This document shows, one piece after another, positions 1-7,963 of a stretch of 64,000 nucleotides of DNA. The notes beneath the pieces are model-generated. The model ran no database searches. It was not told where the DNA came from and worked only from the letters and a program-made list of their open reading frames with translations. Origin of the DNA: Tamlana sp. 2_MG-2023 (GTDB lineage: Bacteria; Bacteroidota; Bacteroidia; Flavobacteriales; Flavobacteriaceae); assembly GCF_030548465.1 (NCBI RefSeq), contig NZ_JAUOSF010000002.1, forward strand, positions 62,001 through 126,000, in the 5' to 3' direction. Every line of letters begins with the position of its first letter. Position 1 is the stretch's first letter. Position numbers and translations under genes: made by a program.

Positions 1-342
1 TTTTGCTATTAATACCACTGAAACAATCCCAGCGACACATCCAACCAGTTGCGAAACTATAATAGGAATAGCCTGCTTCTTAATTTTTCCTAACTGCTGA
101 TATAAAGGAACGCCCAAGGCTACTATCGCTGGTTTAAGTAAAAATTCAATCATACGACTACCTTCGTGATACGCAGTAAAATCAATTTTAAAAACTATTA
201 AAACTACAATAATTAAAATGATGGCAATTAAAACGGGATTGAGTAAAATGGATTTGGCTTTTTGTTGAATGTTTTGAGCCGTAAAATATGCCAGAAAGGT
301 AAGCGTGAGAATAAAAATTTCAGAATTTAAAATAGCATCCAT
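1..342 (-). CDS. lrgB: LrgB-family membrane protein, N-terminal part (cut by window edge)
   Basis: About 114 N-terminal codons are open from an ATG at 342 down to base 1, so the gene continues outside the window. The translation is very hydrophobic, with several predicted membrane segments and a short Lys/Gln cytoplasmic stretch, as in LrgB/CidB proteins. The main support is position: it begins a few bases after the stop of the lrgA homologue on the same strand, the usual lrgAB order. LrgAB proteins are linked to murein hydrolase control, and in other bacteria and plastids to export of small organic acids such as pyruvate or glycolate. A second in-frame ATG lies at 348. The family call depends on the neighbour because the diagnostic C-terminal half is missing. 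Confidence 0.75.
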   Translation of the reverse strand, partial: MDAILNSEIFILTLTFLAYFTAQNIQQKAKSILLNPVLIAIILIIVVLIVFKIDFTAYHEGSRMIEFLLKPAIVALGVPLYQQLGKIKKQAIPIIVSQLVGCVAGIVSVVLIAK

Positions 343-351
343 ACACATCGA

Positions 352-714
352 TTAAGAATTTTTGTTCTTTTTGAAAGTGTTTTTATGTCTCATAAATAAT
401 TGATGTGTCCATCCAGTGCATGCAAAAACAATTAAAGTCCCAAGGGTAGAAGCTATAATTATAGGCCAAAAGGAGGATTTTATTAAATCCATATAAAGCA
501 TAATAGCGACACCTGGAGGCACAAAAAAAAAGGCCATGTTTTTCGTTAAAAAGGTACTAAGTTCGTTAACCCATTCTAGTTTAATCCAGCCAATTTTCAG
601 GGAAAGGGTTAGTAGTAACATGCCAATAATACTTGAAGGCATTTTTATTCCCGTAAGATGTACTACAGCTTCTCCAAATAGTAAGCAGCCTAATATGATT
701 ACGACTTGTCTCAT
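352..714 (-). CDS. lrgA: CidA/LrgA family membrane protein
   Basis: This 120-residue protein has four hydrophobic segments (about 4-22, 27-45, 60-80 and 84-104) and a basic C-terminal tail. That is the size and topology of CidA/LrgA holin-like proteins. Family features include the early Gly-Ile-x-x-Pro-x-Ser-Ile-x-Gly stretch (about 22-31) and a Phe-Phe-Val-Pro-Pro-Gly-Val element near residue 64. The start is an ATG at 714. It forms an operon with the LrgB gene beginning 3-9 bases downstream. The family is thought to modulate autolysis or organic-acid export. No regulator (LytSR or LysR) sits beside this copy, although a LytS/LytTR pair occurs far away in the window. Confidence 0.88.
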   Translation of the reverse strand: MRQVVIILGCLLFGEAVVHLTGIKMPSSIIGMLLLTLSLKIGWIKLEWVNELSTFLTKNMAFFFVPPGVAIMLYMDLIKSSFWPIIIASTLGTLIVFACTGWTHQLFMRHKNTFKKNKNS

Positions 715-858
715 GAATTAACGTGTTTTATTGATTTGGGCTTTTTAGGGCGATAACTAGGGGTGTTAGTTGTAGAAATTGTTTATACCTGTTTTCGAGG
801 ATTTAAATTGTTTTTAGTGTTATATGTTTTTATATTTCATAGTAATGAACGCTAGGTT

Positions 859-1167
859 TTATTTTTCTTTAATAGGCGCTTCTTTAGGTTCAGGCTTAGT
901 GGTTTCTATAGATTCTGTATTAGTAACTTCTGGATGTATAAAAAATGATTTGTAAGCACTAAGTCCTAAAGCTAGTAATGAAAGCAATATAGAAAATTGA
1001 ATTATTTTTTTGACTTCACCAGTTTTTTTAGATAAAGTAAAGGCTATAAAACCAAAAATAAGTGCTGCTAGAGCAGGGTAAATAGCAAAATTTGAGCTTG
1101 GTAAAACTGCTAATATGCTAGCTAAAACAGCCATGATAAATGAAAGAATAGTACTTGTTTTTTTCAT
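859..1167 (-). CDS. Small membrane protein of unknown function
   Basis: This 102-residue protein is not one I can assign to a family. It has three hydrophobic segments (about 7-26, 29-45 and 57-76), the first two separated by only a few residues, and then a hydrophilic tail rich in Thr, Glu, Pro and Lys. This suggests a small inner-membrane protein with an exposed charged tail. It starts at ATG 1167, stands alone between dnaN and lrgA, and has codon use like its neighbours. No partner is suggested by the context. Confidence 0.7.
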   Translation of the reverse strand: MKKTSTILSFIMAVLASILAVLPSSNFAIYPALAALIFGFIAFTLSKKTGEVKKIIQFSILLSLLALGLSAYKSFFIHPEVTNTESIETTKPEPKEAPIKEK

Positions 1168-1356
1168 TTGAATTGTTTTTACGTTTTAATTATTGAAACA
1201 GACTTGCTTTACTGCGCTTGGTTTCAAGATGACTTTTGTTTTTCTGTTTTCGTGGCCTATCAGACTCTTTAATGATATCAAAAATACAATGTCTTGTTTT
1301 ATCTCACTAATTTTTAAACTATCTAAACTCCAAGAGGGACACATAAATTTACGCAT

Positions 1357-1390
1357 AAAAAAACAGCATTAAAAAAGTAATGCTGTTTTT
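1357..1390 (-). terminator. Rho-independent terminator after dnaN
   Basis: Perfect 13-bp arms (1359-1371 and 1378-1390) enclose a six-base loop. Read on the minus strand, a run of T follows the stem. It lies about 40 bases past the dnaN stop. Confidence 0.85.
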
Positions 1391-1429
1391 AGTGTTCTGA
1401 AAAATTTCAGAATATTGTAAATGTGAGTT

Positions 1430-2548
1430 TTAACTGTTAAGCATAACAGGCATGACTAGCATAGTTACTTGTTCTCCTTCATCTAAACCGTCTACTGGCG
1501 TTAAAATACCAGCGCGGTTAGGCATACTCATTTCTAGTTGTACATCGTCTGCATTTAAATTGTTCAGCATTTCGGTTAAAAAACGTGAGTTAAAACCAAT
1601 TTGCATATCGTCTCCTTGATAATCACAAGTTAAACGCTCTTCTGCTTTGTTACTGTAGTCAATATCTTCCGCAGAAATATTAAGTTCGGCACCAGCAATT
1701 TTTAAACGAATTTGATGTGTTGTTTTGTTAGAGAAAATACTAACACGACGCACAGAGTTTAAAAATTGATTTCTGCTAATCACTAATTTGTTAGGGTTTT
1801 CTTTAGGAATTACCGCTTCGTAATTAGGGTATTTACCATCGATTAAACGACAAATTAATTCTGAGTTTTCAAAAGTAAACTTCGCGTTAGATTCGTTGTA
1901 TTCAATAGAAACTTCATCTTCACTAGCTGCTAAAATACCTTTTAATAGATTTAAAGGTTTTTTAGGCATAATGAATTCTGCTACCTGATTAGCTTTAATA
2001 TCTTCTCTTGTGTATTTTACTAATTTATGAGCATCGGTAGCTACAAAAGTTAGCCCTTCCGTAGAGAACTGAAAAAACACACCACTCATTACCGGGCGTA
2101 AATCATCGTTTCCAGCCGCAAAAATAGTTTTGCTAATCGCTGTCGCAAGCACATCACCAGTAACAACTGTTTTACTTGGATCTTCTAAAGCAACTGCCTT
2201 AGGAAATTCTTTTCCATCAGCGTATGCTAAAGCATATTTACCATGGTTAGAGCTAATTTCAATGGTGTTATTGTCTTCAACAACAAACGTTAAAGGTTGC
2301 TCAGGGAATGTTTTTAAAGTATCTAATAATAAACGAGCAGGTATAGCAATGCTACCTTCGCTGTCACTTTCAACATCTAATTTAGAAGCCATAGTCGTTT
2401 CTAAATCACTAGCAGAAACAGTAAGAGCGTTATGGTCTAATTCGAATAAAAAATTATCTAAAATAGGTAAGGTGTTTGAACTGTTAATTACACCACCTAA
2501 AACCTGTAATTGTTTTAATAAATAAGTACTTGATACTATAAATTTCAT
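1430..2548 (-). CDS. dnaN: DNA polymerase III beta subunit (sliding clamp)
   Basis: This 372-residue protein is colinear with bacterial beta clamps. It begins with the typical MKFIVSS start and ends in the conserved Met-Leu-Val-Met-Pro-Val-Met tail that contributes to the partner-binding cleft. The three repeated clamp domains fit residues about 1-120, 130-245 and 250-372. The protein forms a ring around DNA that tethers the replicative polymerase and other repair factors. The gene is not next to dnaA or recF here. It lies downstream of gldG on the same strand, has a possible promoter about 130 bases upstream, and ends in its own terminator. Confidence 0.97.
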   Translation of the reverse strand: MKFIVSSTYLLKQLQVLGGVINSSNTLPILDNFLFELDHNALTVSASDLETTMASKLDVESDSEGSIAIPARLLLDTLKTFPEQPLTFVVEDNNTIEISSNHGKYALAYADGKEFPKAVALEDPSKTVVTGDVLATAISKTIFAAGNDDLRPVMSGVFFQFSTEGLTFVATDAHKLVKYTREDIKANQVAEFIMPKKPLNLLKGILAASEDEVSIEYNESNAKFTFENSELICRLIDGKYPNYEAVIPKENPNKLVISRNQFLNSVRRVSIFSNKTTHQIRLKIAGAELNISAEDIDYSNKAEERLTCDYQGDDMQIGFNSRFLTEMLNNLNADDVQLEMSMPNRAGILTPVDGLDEGEQVTMLVMPVMLNS

Positions 2549-2675
2549 GTGAGGATATTATGTTTTCTAAACGGATTGTTAATGTGTTTTTAGAGATTTA
2601 CAGTTTTGTAAATCAACTAATAACTTTGTGAGCATTAAACAAATGGCTTAGTTTTTATTGTCATTATGCTTCATA

Positions 2676-2683
2676 CAAATATA
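2676..2683 (-). promoter_or_regulatory. Possible -7 element for dnaN
   Basis: Read on the minus strand this is TATATTTG, an exact match to the Bacteroidota consensus TAnnTTTG. A TTG lies upstream but with a long spacer of about 24 bases, so only the -7 box is convincing. It would give dnaN a leader of about 125 bases. Confidence 0.4.
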
Positions 2684-2722
2684 TTCTAAACGGCTTATAT
2701 TTGGAAACAAACTTATTAACAT

Positions 2723-4390
2723 TTAAGCGGCGTATTTTTTCTTCCTAATGTAGTTAAAGGCAAAACCAAAAATAGCTAATAAAACCAATGGTAATAGGAT
2801 GTTAATGAGTTGCCACTTGGTTTTTTCTTCACCTATTTTTTGCTGATTTAGGAAGGTTACAGCAATTTCTTTCGATCGAATGTTTATAAGTCCGTTATCA
2901 TCTAAAAGATAATTCACGGCGTTAAGCAAAAATTCTTTGTTTCCGTAGGTTTGCCCAGTCCATCGGTCGAAACCTAATTCTTGTGGCGCATTTCTAATCA
3001 CATCATTTTTGATAATATCACCATCGGCAACAATAATCATCTTGGTAGGTGCGCTTTTATCTTTGCTTGTAGAAAGCTTAAACGGTTTTATACGTTTGCT
3101 GTAAACCGATTGAAATTCGCCTTCTAATAGTACTGCTAAATTTTGGTTTCCATCGTTAAAAACTTGTGGGTTTTGTTCCTTCGTAACCAGTTCTAAACTT
3201 ACTTTTCGAGGCGTACCTTCTAGCTTAGTTAAAGGAGCAGACTGTAAAAGTATAGTTTTTTTTATATCGTTTTTAAGTGTGTCAATTTGGTTAGCAAAAT
3301 CAAACTTTACTAAATTTATATTATTCACAATGGGGTGCTGACTATTACTCCCAGCTAAAGGTGAATAAGGCCATTGTAAATGTTGAAATTGAGATTGGCT
3401 ACCTTCGCCCATTGCCAAAGTAATTGGTGCTGAATAAAGCGTACTTACCATTTCTGGATTTATACGTGCACCGTATTTAAAAAAGAAATCGGTTAAGTTT
3501 AAATCTCGTGGTATGGCAACATTACTACCATTGTCGTTATATAAACTGTCTTTTTCCATGATTACCGCATCGATAAGCCATAAGCTTTTTCCGCCCTTCA
3601 TGGTGAATTGATCTAATACCAATTTCTCATCTTCGGAAAAGGCTTCAGTAGGTTTTGCTGAAATAATTAAATCGTAATCTTCAAGGTCTTTTAGTGTTTT
3701 TTGTGGATTTTTTGCAACGCTATCTAAAGTGAAAGGCGCAATGAAATAATATTCACCAATTTTCTTTACAAAATCAGCAATATATTTATCTTCAAGTTGT
3801 TTGTTACCTTTTAATATGGCTATTTTTTGTTTTTTCGGACGGGTTAATTTGCTAAAACCATCCGCGAAAGCGTATTCCAAATGCTGTACAGAGTTTGAAA
3901 CCAATTCTTGTTGTGTCGCACCAATTTTATTTTTTACTAGCGGAATGATAACTGTTTGGTCGTTGTAGCTTGCTAAAGCCCAAGGGAAAATGATAGCCTT
4001 TGATGATTTCCCACTTTCGGTAACACTCAATTGCATGGGTGTTAATCCGCGCTGTGTTAATTGTTGAATATTACGCTCGCGAGTAGCGTCATCTTCAATC
4101 GGATTAATGAAATTGAAAATGATGTTGTTATTTTCAGCCGAAAACTCTTCAAGAATTTGCTGTGTTTCTTTCTTTAAGCGTCTAAATTCCGAAGGAAAAT
4201 CTTCTCCTTCTAAAAACACATCAATAATAATTCGAGATTTTACATCTTCAATGAGGCTCATGGAGGAAGCACTTAACGTATAGCGTTTGTCGGACGTTAA
4301 ATCAAAACGTTCAAAAACTTTGCTGCTTAAAAAGTTGATCGCAATAAGTGCGATAACAAGAATTAATATGTGTTTTATATTACTATTCAA
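2723..4390 (-). CDS. gldG: Gliding motility-associated ABC transporter auxiliary protein GldG
   Basis: This 555-residue protein has an N-terminal membrane segment (about 7-25), a large periplasmic region of the GldG/ABC-type uncharacterised transport family, and a C-terminal membrane segment (about 526-546) ending in Lys/Arg. The motif Arg-Phe-Asp-Leu-Thr-x-Asp-Lys-Arg-Tyr-Thr-Leu-Ser near the N-terminus is typical. GldG works with GldF and the ATPase GldA in gliding motility of Flavobacterium. The start is a TTG at 4390, because the frame has no nearby ATG and homologues begin at this point. It overlaps the preceding ORF by 8 bases, implying translational coupling. Confidence 0.92.
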   Translation of the reverse strand: MNSNIKHILILVIALIAINFLSSKVFERFDLTSDKRYTLSASSMSLIEDVKSRIIIDVFLEGEDFPSEFRRLKKETQQILEEFSAENNNIIFNFINPIEDDATRERNIQQLTQRGLTPMQLSVTESGKSSKAIIFPWALASYNDQTVIIPLVKNKIGATQQELVSNSVQHLEYAFADGFSKLTRPKKQKIAILKGNKQLEDKYIADFVKKIGEYYFIAPFTLDSVAKNPQKTLKDLEDYDLIISAKPTEAFSEDEKLVLDQFTMKGGKSLWLIDAVIMEKDSLYNDNGSNVAIPRDLNLTDFFFKYGARINPEMVSTLYSAPITLAMGEGSQSQFQHLQWPYSPLAGSNSQHPIVNNINLVKFDFANQIDTLKNDIKKTILLQSAPLTKLEGTPRKVSLELVTKEQNPQVFNDGNQNLAVLLEGEFQSVYSKRIKPFKLSTSKDKSAPTKMIIVADGDIIKNDVIRNAPQELGFDRWTGQTYGNKEFLLNAVNYLLDDNGLINIRSKEIAVTFLNQQKIGEEKTKWQLINILLPLVLLAIFGFAFNYIRKKKYAA

Positions 4391-4868
4391 AAGTTTTTTC
4401 TAATTGATAGGTTCTAAGTGCAGTAACTTTACCGTTTTCAAAATCTAGTTCAATGCACTCTTGACTGTTATTAAATGCTCCAGGTTCGAAGCCTAAATTA
4501 TAATTCCATTTATTTGGTGAATTCGCTTTGATGCTATCATCCCAGCCAAACCATTCACTTTCACCTAAAAGATTTTTAACTTCATTTTTTTGCTTTCCGA
4601 TAAGGAGGGTGTCTTGAATGATGTTGTCTAACATTTCAAAACGTAGTTCTGGGTTTTCTTCCCAGGCTTCGGCATTAAAATATTTTTCGTGATGGTAGCT
4701 ACTAAAAATATTAACTACAGGATAAAATATATAAAAATAGGCTAGGGGTGCTAAAACTAAACTCACCAAAAAAGTAAGCCATTTACGCTTATCGATGGTG
4801 TTTACAAACAACCAAACTAGTACAAATGCGACTAGCATTGAAATGATAAAAATGGGTGTTAAAATCAT
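4383..4868 (-). CDS. Two-helix membrane protein with BamE/SmpA-like tail, between gldF and gldG
   Basis: This 161-residue protein is not one I can name. It has two membrane segments (about 5-22 and 31-52), then a soluble part. From about residue 87 the soluble part resembles the BamE/SmpA/OmlA fold: a pattern like Ile-Gly-x-x-x-x-Glu-Val-x-x-Leu-Leu-Gly-Glu, a Trp/Tyr strand region, and a final Leu-x-Phe-x-Asn-Gly-Lys-Val strand. The gene overlaps the gldF stop by 4 bases (ATGA) and the gldG start by 8 bases, so all three should be co-translated. A role beside the GldFG transporter or gliding machinery is inference from position only. Confidence 0.75.
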   Translation of the reverse strand: MILTPIFIISMLVAFVLVWLFVNTIDKRKWLTFLVSLVLAPLAYFYIFYPVVNIFSSYHHEKYFNAEAWEENPELRFEMLDNIIQDTLLIGKQKNEVKNLLGESEWFGWDDSIKANSPNKWNYNLGFEPGAFNNSQECIELDFENGKVTALRTYQLEKTFE

Positions 4869-5584
4869 GCGTTGGCTTTATTCAAATTTAGTTTGGTTAA
4901 CATTAAAAAGAAAACGGTTATACTTATAAAATAGATGATATCTCGGGTATCTAATACGCCACGACTCATGCTTTTGAAATGTACACTCATACCTAATTGA
5001 TTTATAAAATCACTAGCGGCGAAATCGGCAATTCCTTCAAAACCAATATAAAATAAAAAACAGATAAAAACAGCTGTTATAAAAGCTACAATTTGATTAT
5101 CTGATAATGTAGATGAAAACACACCAATGGCGGTATATGCAGCCACTAAAAATAGGAGTCCGAAATAGGATCCCAAAGTGCTTCCCATATCTAAATTTCC
5201 AACAGGATTTCCTAATTCGTAAACGGTGTAAACATAAAGTAACGTTGGTAATAGGGCAATTAAAATAAGTATAAAGGCTCCGAAATATTTTCCTAAAACA
5301 ATGTTGAATAGAGAAATAGGTTTGGTTAGTAATAACTCTAGAGTGCCTTGTTTTTTTTCATCTGAAAAACTACGCATGGTAACCGCTGGAATTAAGAAAA
5401 TTAAAATCCATGGCGCTAATAGGAAAAATGAAGATAACTCTGCAAAACCATAATCTAAAATATTGAATTCTCCTTTAAATAACCATAGGAATAGTCCGTT
5501 TAGTGTTAAAAAAATAGCAATCACCAAGTAGCCAATGGGTGAGGCAAAAAATGAATTTATTTCTTTTCTTAAAATCGCTAACAT
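4865..5584 (-). CDS. gldF: Gliding motility-associated ABC transporter permease GldF
   Basis: This 239-residue ABC-2-type permease has about six membrane helices. It begins with Leu-Arg-Lys-Glu-Ile-x-Ser-Phe-Phe and contains the conserved Ser-Phe-Ser-x-Glu-Lys-Lys-x-Gly-Thr-Leu-Glu-Leu-Leu-Leu-Thr-Lys-Pro region after the second helix, as expected for GldF. It is the membrane channel of the GldAFG transporter. It starts at ATG 5584, is first in the gldF-ORF-gldG cluster, and is preceded by an unusual heptad repeat array instead of a recognisable promoter. The ATPase gene gldA is not in the window. Confidence 0.93.
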   Translation of the reverse strand: MLAILRKEINSFFASPIGYLVIAIFLTLNGLFLWLFKGEFNILDYGFAELSSFFLLAPWILIFLIPAVTMRSFSDEKKQGTLELLLTKPISLFNIVLGKYFGAFILILIALLPTLLYVYTVYELGNPVGNLDMGSTLGSYFGLLFLVAAYTAIGVFSSTLSDNQIVAFITAVFICFLFYIGFEGIADFAASDFINQLGMSVHFKSMSRGVLDTRDIIYFISITVFFLMLTKLNLNKANA

Positions 5585-5591
5585 TTATTTA

Positions 5592-5709
5592 GTTAATAGT
5601 TAATAGTTATTGGTTAATAGTTGTTAGTTTTTGGTTTATAGTTTTTCAAAAGTCAAAAGTCAAAGGTCAACAGTCAACAGTCAATAGTCAACAGTCAAAG
5701 GTCAATAGT
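5592..5709. repeat. Period-7 tandem array upstream of gldF
   Basis: The stretch holds about 17 consecutive degenerate heptads in phase. First come about eight units related to GTTAATA (5592-5646), then nine units of form CAAnnGT such as CAAAAGT, CAACAGT and CAATAGT (5647-5709). No ORF covers it. It lies in the gldF leader region and behind the DUF62 gene. Confidence 0.85.
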
Positions 5710-5744
5710 CATTTTAACTTCTAACAAACATAAGGCTTTAATTA

Positions 5745-6641
5745 TTATTCGAAATCAGAAAGTTTATGAATGTTTTGTGGGTATTCCACATCGTCTAACT
5801 TAATAGGATCTGGAATAAATTTAACACTTACAGAATCCATAATCCCAAGTCCTAAAAGGGTAGAAGCACTGCCTACGGTTTCAGTATTGCTTTTATAAAC
5901 CGCAATTTCTAAAAAATGCCCTGAATTGAAAACGACTAAGCGTCTACCTTCGTCATGTCTTTTATTTTCTGGAATTTCAAAATTAACGATGTCGCTGTAT
6001 TTTTGATATATTTTTTTGAAAGTATAATGACGTGCAGTAATCTCAAAATCTCTACCTTTTTGAATACTTTCAAAAAAGTTGCGTTTAATATTAGTGACTA
6101 CATTACCGTAATTATCAATATAAATAACGCTTCCAATGATTTGAGTTTTGTCCTCATTAATATAAGGCGTAATATTTTTTATGGGTTTTATCTCCGAAAT
6201 CTTTTTACCAATCACATCAAGCGTTCCGCCGCGAGCAATATGGCAAGCCACTTGAACGAAAACGTCTAAAACAGTAAAACTGCTCCTAATTTTATCATGA
6301 ATATTAATTTCTACAATTTGTTCTGGTGCAACTTCAGAGCAAATCATACTCATAATTCCATTGTTGGCACATACAAAATAATGCCCGTCTAGCTTAACGG
6401 CAATATGTTTGTTTTCTGCATTTAATTCTGAATCAATTCCTACAATATGTATGGTGCCTTTAGGGAAATTATGATAAGCATTCTGAATGATGTATGCTGC
6501 TTCTGGAATGTTAAAAGGGGAAACATTATGTGAGATATCAACAATATTTACATCAGAAAGTTCACTATAGATAGCGCCCCGTGTTGCGCCAGCAAAGTAA
6601 TCTTTCTCCCCAAAATCAGTTGTTAGTGTAATAATTGCCAT
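5745..6641 (-). CDS. SAM hydroxide adenosyltransferase family protein (DUF62)
   Basis: This 298-residue protein begins Met-Ala-Ile-Ile-Thr-Leu-Thr-Thr-Asp-Phe-Gly, the hallmark start of the DUF62 family. The family includes SAM-dependent chlorinases/fluorinases and the SAM hydrolases that make adenosine and methionine. It shows Asp-Tyr-Phe-Ala-Gly after the first strand, a Cys-Ala-Asn-Asn-Gly element, and a conserved His in a helix reading Val-Ala-x-His-Ile-Ala. The usual Asp-Pro-Gly-x-Gly-x-x-Arg catalytic stretch is replaced by Asp-Ser-Glu-Leu-Asn-Ala-Glu-Asn-Lys-His, so the canonical Arg position is not Arg. The ATG at 6641 is preferred to a TTG two codons upstream. The exact reaction is uncertain. 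Confidence 0.85.
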   Translation of the reverse strand: MAIITLTTDFGEKDYFAGATRGAIYSELSDVNIVDISHNVSPFNIPEAAYIIQNAYHNFPKGTIHIVGIDSELNAENKHIAVKLDGHYFVCANNGIMSMICSEVAPEQIVEINIHDKIRSSFTVLDVFVQVACHIARGGTLDVIGKKISEIKPIKNITPYINEDKTQIIGSVIYIDNYGNVVTNIKRNFFESIQKGRDFEITARHYTFKKIYQKYSDIVNFEIPENKRHDEGRRLVVFNSGHFLEIAVYKSNTETVGSASTLLGLGIMDSVSVKFIPDPIKLDDVEYPQNIHKLSDFE

Positions 6642-6716
6642 TGGCAAATTGTTGATATGTTTTTAATGTTTTGTCGCTCAATTTTACTTAAATTTGAGAG
6701 AGACATGAATGTGATA

Positions 6717-6724
6717 CAAACCTA
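6717..6724 (-). promoter_or_regulatory. Possible -7 element for the DUF62 gene
   Basis: On the minus strand this reads TAGGTTTG, an exact TAnnTTTG match 75 bases before the start codon, in the divergent gap to the phoH-like gene. No TTG was found at a good distance. Confidence 0.4.
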
Positions 6725-6852
6725 CAAATTTTCATTTTCGTTTTTATATTTTAAATGAAAAATGTGTGTTCTTAAAACCATATTTATTAAATTAGAGACA
6801 TATCAATATATTGAAACATCCATACTTTTAATTTTAACCTAAAACCACGCCT

Positions 6853-7806
6853 TTGAACGAAATTATCATCGAACTTGAAGAGATTTCTCCAAAAGAGTTT
6901 TTTGGAGCACAAAACACGAATATTGAACTTCTAAAAAAGTATTTTCCAAAATTAAAAATTGTAGCACGAGGCACTAAAATTAAGGCATTTGGCGATGAAG
7001 AATTGCTAGAGGAATTTGATAGACGCCTTACCATGCTTTTAAAACATTTCGCAAAGTATAATAAACTGGACGAAAATGTGATAGAGCGCGTTTTAACGAG
7101 TCAGAGTAGTGATGACTATAAAACTTCTGAAAAAAGTGGCGAAGTTATTGTCCACGGAGTAGGAGGTAAGTTAATAAAAGCACAAACACCAAACCAGCGT
7201 AAAATGGTGGAACTTATGCGTAAAAACGATATGGTTTTTGCTATTGGTCCCGCAGGAACAGGAAAAACCTATACTGGTGTTGCTTTGGCTGTTCAAGCAT
7301 TAAAAAATAAAGAAGTTAAGCGTATTATTTTAACACGTCCAGCTGTGGAGGCAGGGGAAAATCTAGGTTTCCTTCCTGGTGATTTAAAAGAAAAATTAGA
7401 TCCGTATATGCAACCATTATACGATGCTTTACGTGATATGATCGCACCAGAAAAATTAGCACATTACATTGAAAACGGCACCATTCAAATTGCGCCTTTG
7501 GCTTTTATGCGTGGTCGAACTTTAGATAATGCTTTTGTGATTTTAGATGAAGGTCAGAATACCACTCACGCCCAAATGAAAATGTTTTTAACCCGTATGG
7601 GGAAAAACGCAAAGTTTTTATTAACTGGCGATCCAGGGCAAATTGATTTACCACGCCGTACCATTTCTGGGCTAAAAGAAGCCTTACTTATCTTGAAAAA
7701 TGTAGAAGGTGTAGGCATGATCTTTTTAGATGATAAAGATGTCATTCGTCATAAACTCGTTAAAAAAGTAATCGAAGCTTATAAAAGTATAGAAAACGCC
7801 GATTAA
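6853..7806 (+). CDS. phoH: PhoH family ATPase
   Basis: This 317-residue protein has a Walker A motif Gly-Pro-Ala-Gly-Thr-Gly-Lys-Thr (132-139), a Walker B Ile-Leu-Asp-Glu (about 230-233) followed by Gly-Gln-Asn, and a Thr-Gly-Asp-Pro-Gly-Gln sensor element. This is the typical PhoH/PhoL arrangement, with a small N-terminal nucleic-acid-binding-like domain of about 85 residues. PhoH proteins are cytoplasmic ATPases linked to RNA metabolism, and in other bacteria to ybeY and phosphate stress. A TTG at 6853 is the only sensible start, because an in-frame stop lies six codons upstream. It is monocistronic with its own terminator and is transcribed away from the DUF62 gene. Confidence 0.93.
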   Translation: MNEIIIELEEISPKEFFGAQNTNIELLKKYFPKLKIVARGTKIKAFGDEELLEEFDRRLTMLLKHFAKYNKLDENVIERVLTSQSSDDYKTSEKSGEVIVHGVGGKLIKAQTPNQRKMVELMRKNDMVFAIGPAGTGKTYTGVALAVQALKNKEVKRIILTRPAVEAGENLGFLPGDLKEKLDPYMQPLYDALRDMIAPEKLAHYIENGTIQIAPLAFMRGRTLDNAFVILDEGQNTTHAQMKMFLTRMGKNAKFLLTGDPGQIDLPRRTISGLKEALLILKNVEGVGMIFLDDKDVIRHKLVKKVIEAYKSIENAD

Positions 7807-7834
7807 CTAAAAATAACATAAATTTAAGTAAAAG

Positions 7835-7862
7835 CCAGTTATTCAGTTAATTGGTTTTTTTT
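7835..7862 (+). terminator. Terminator after the phoH-like gene
   Basis: Seven-base-pair arms (7835-7841 and 7848-7854, one G-U pair) are followed by eight T. Confidence 0.7.
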
Positions 7863-7932
7863 GTTTGCTACAATCCTTTAATTCTATAAACTTTGATGAA
7901 AATATTGTAAGTATAGTGAAAGCGCTTCCTAA

Positions 7933-7940
7933 TAGATTTG
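7933..7940 (+). promoter_or_regulatory. -7 element for the outer-membrane protein gene
   Basis: TAGATTTG is an exact TAnnTTTG match, 23 bases before the start codon at 7964. A TTG lies about 25 bases further upstream, which is a long spacer. Confidence 0.5.
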
Positions 7941-7963
7941 CAGCATAACAATAAATAAAAATT

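Noticed and set aside
5640-5715. Heptad array as a CRISPR array
   Set aside because: The unit is 7 bases with no spacers, and no cas genes are nearby.
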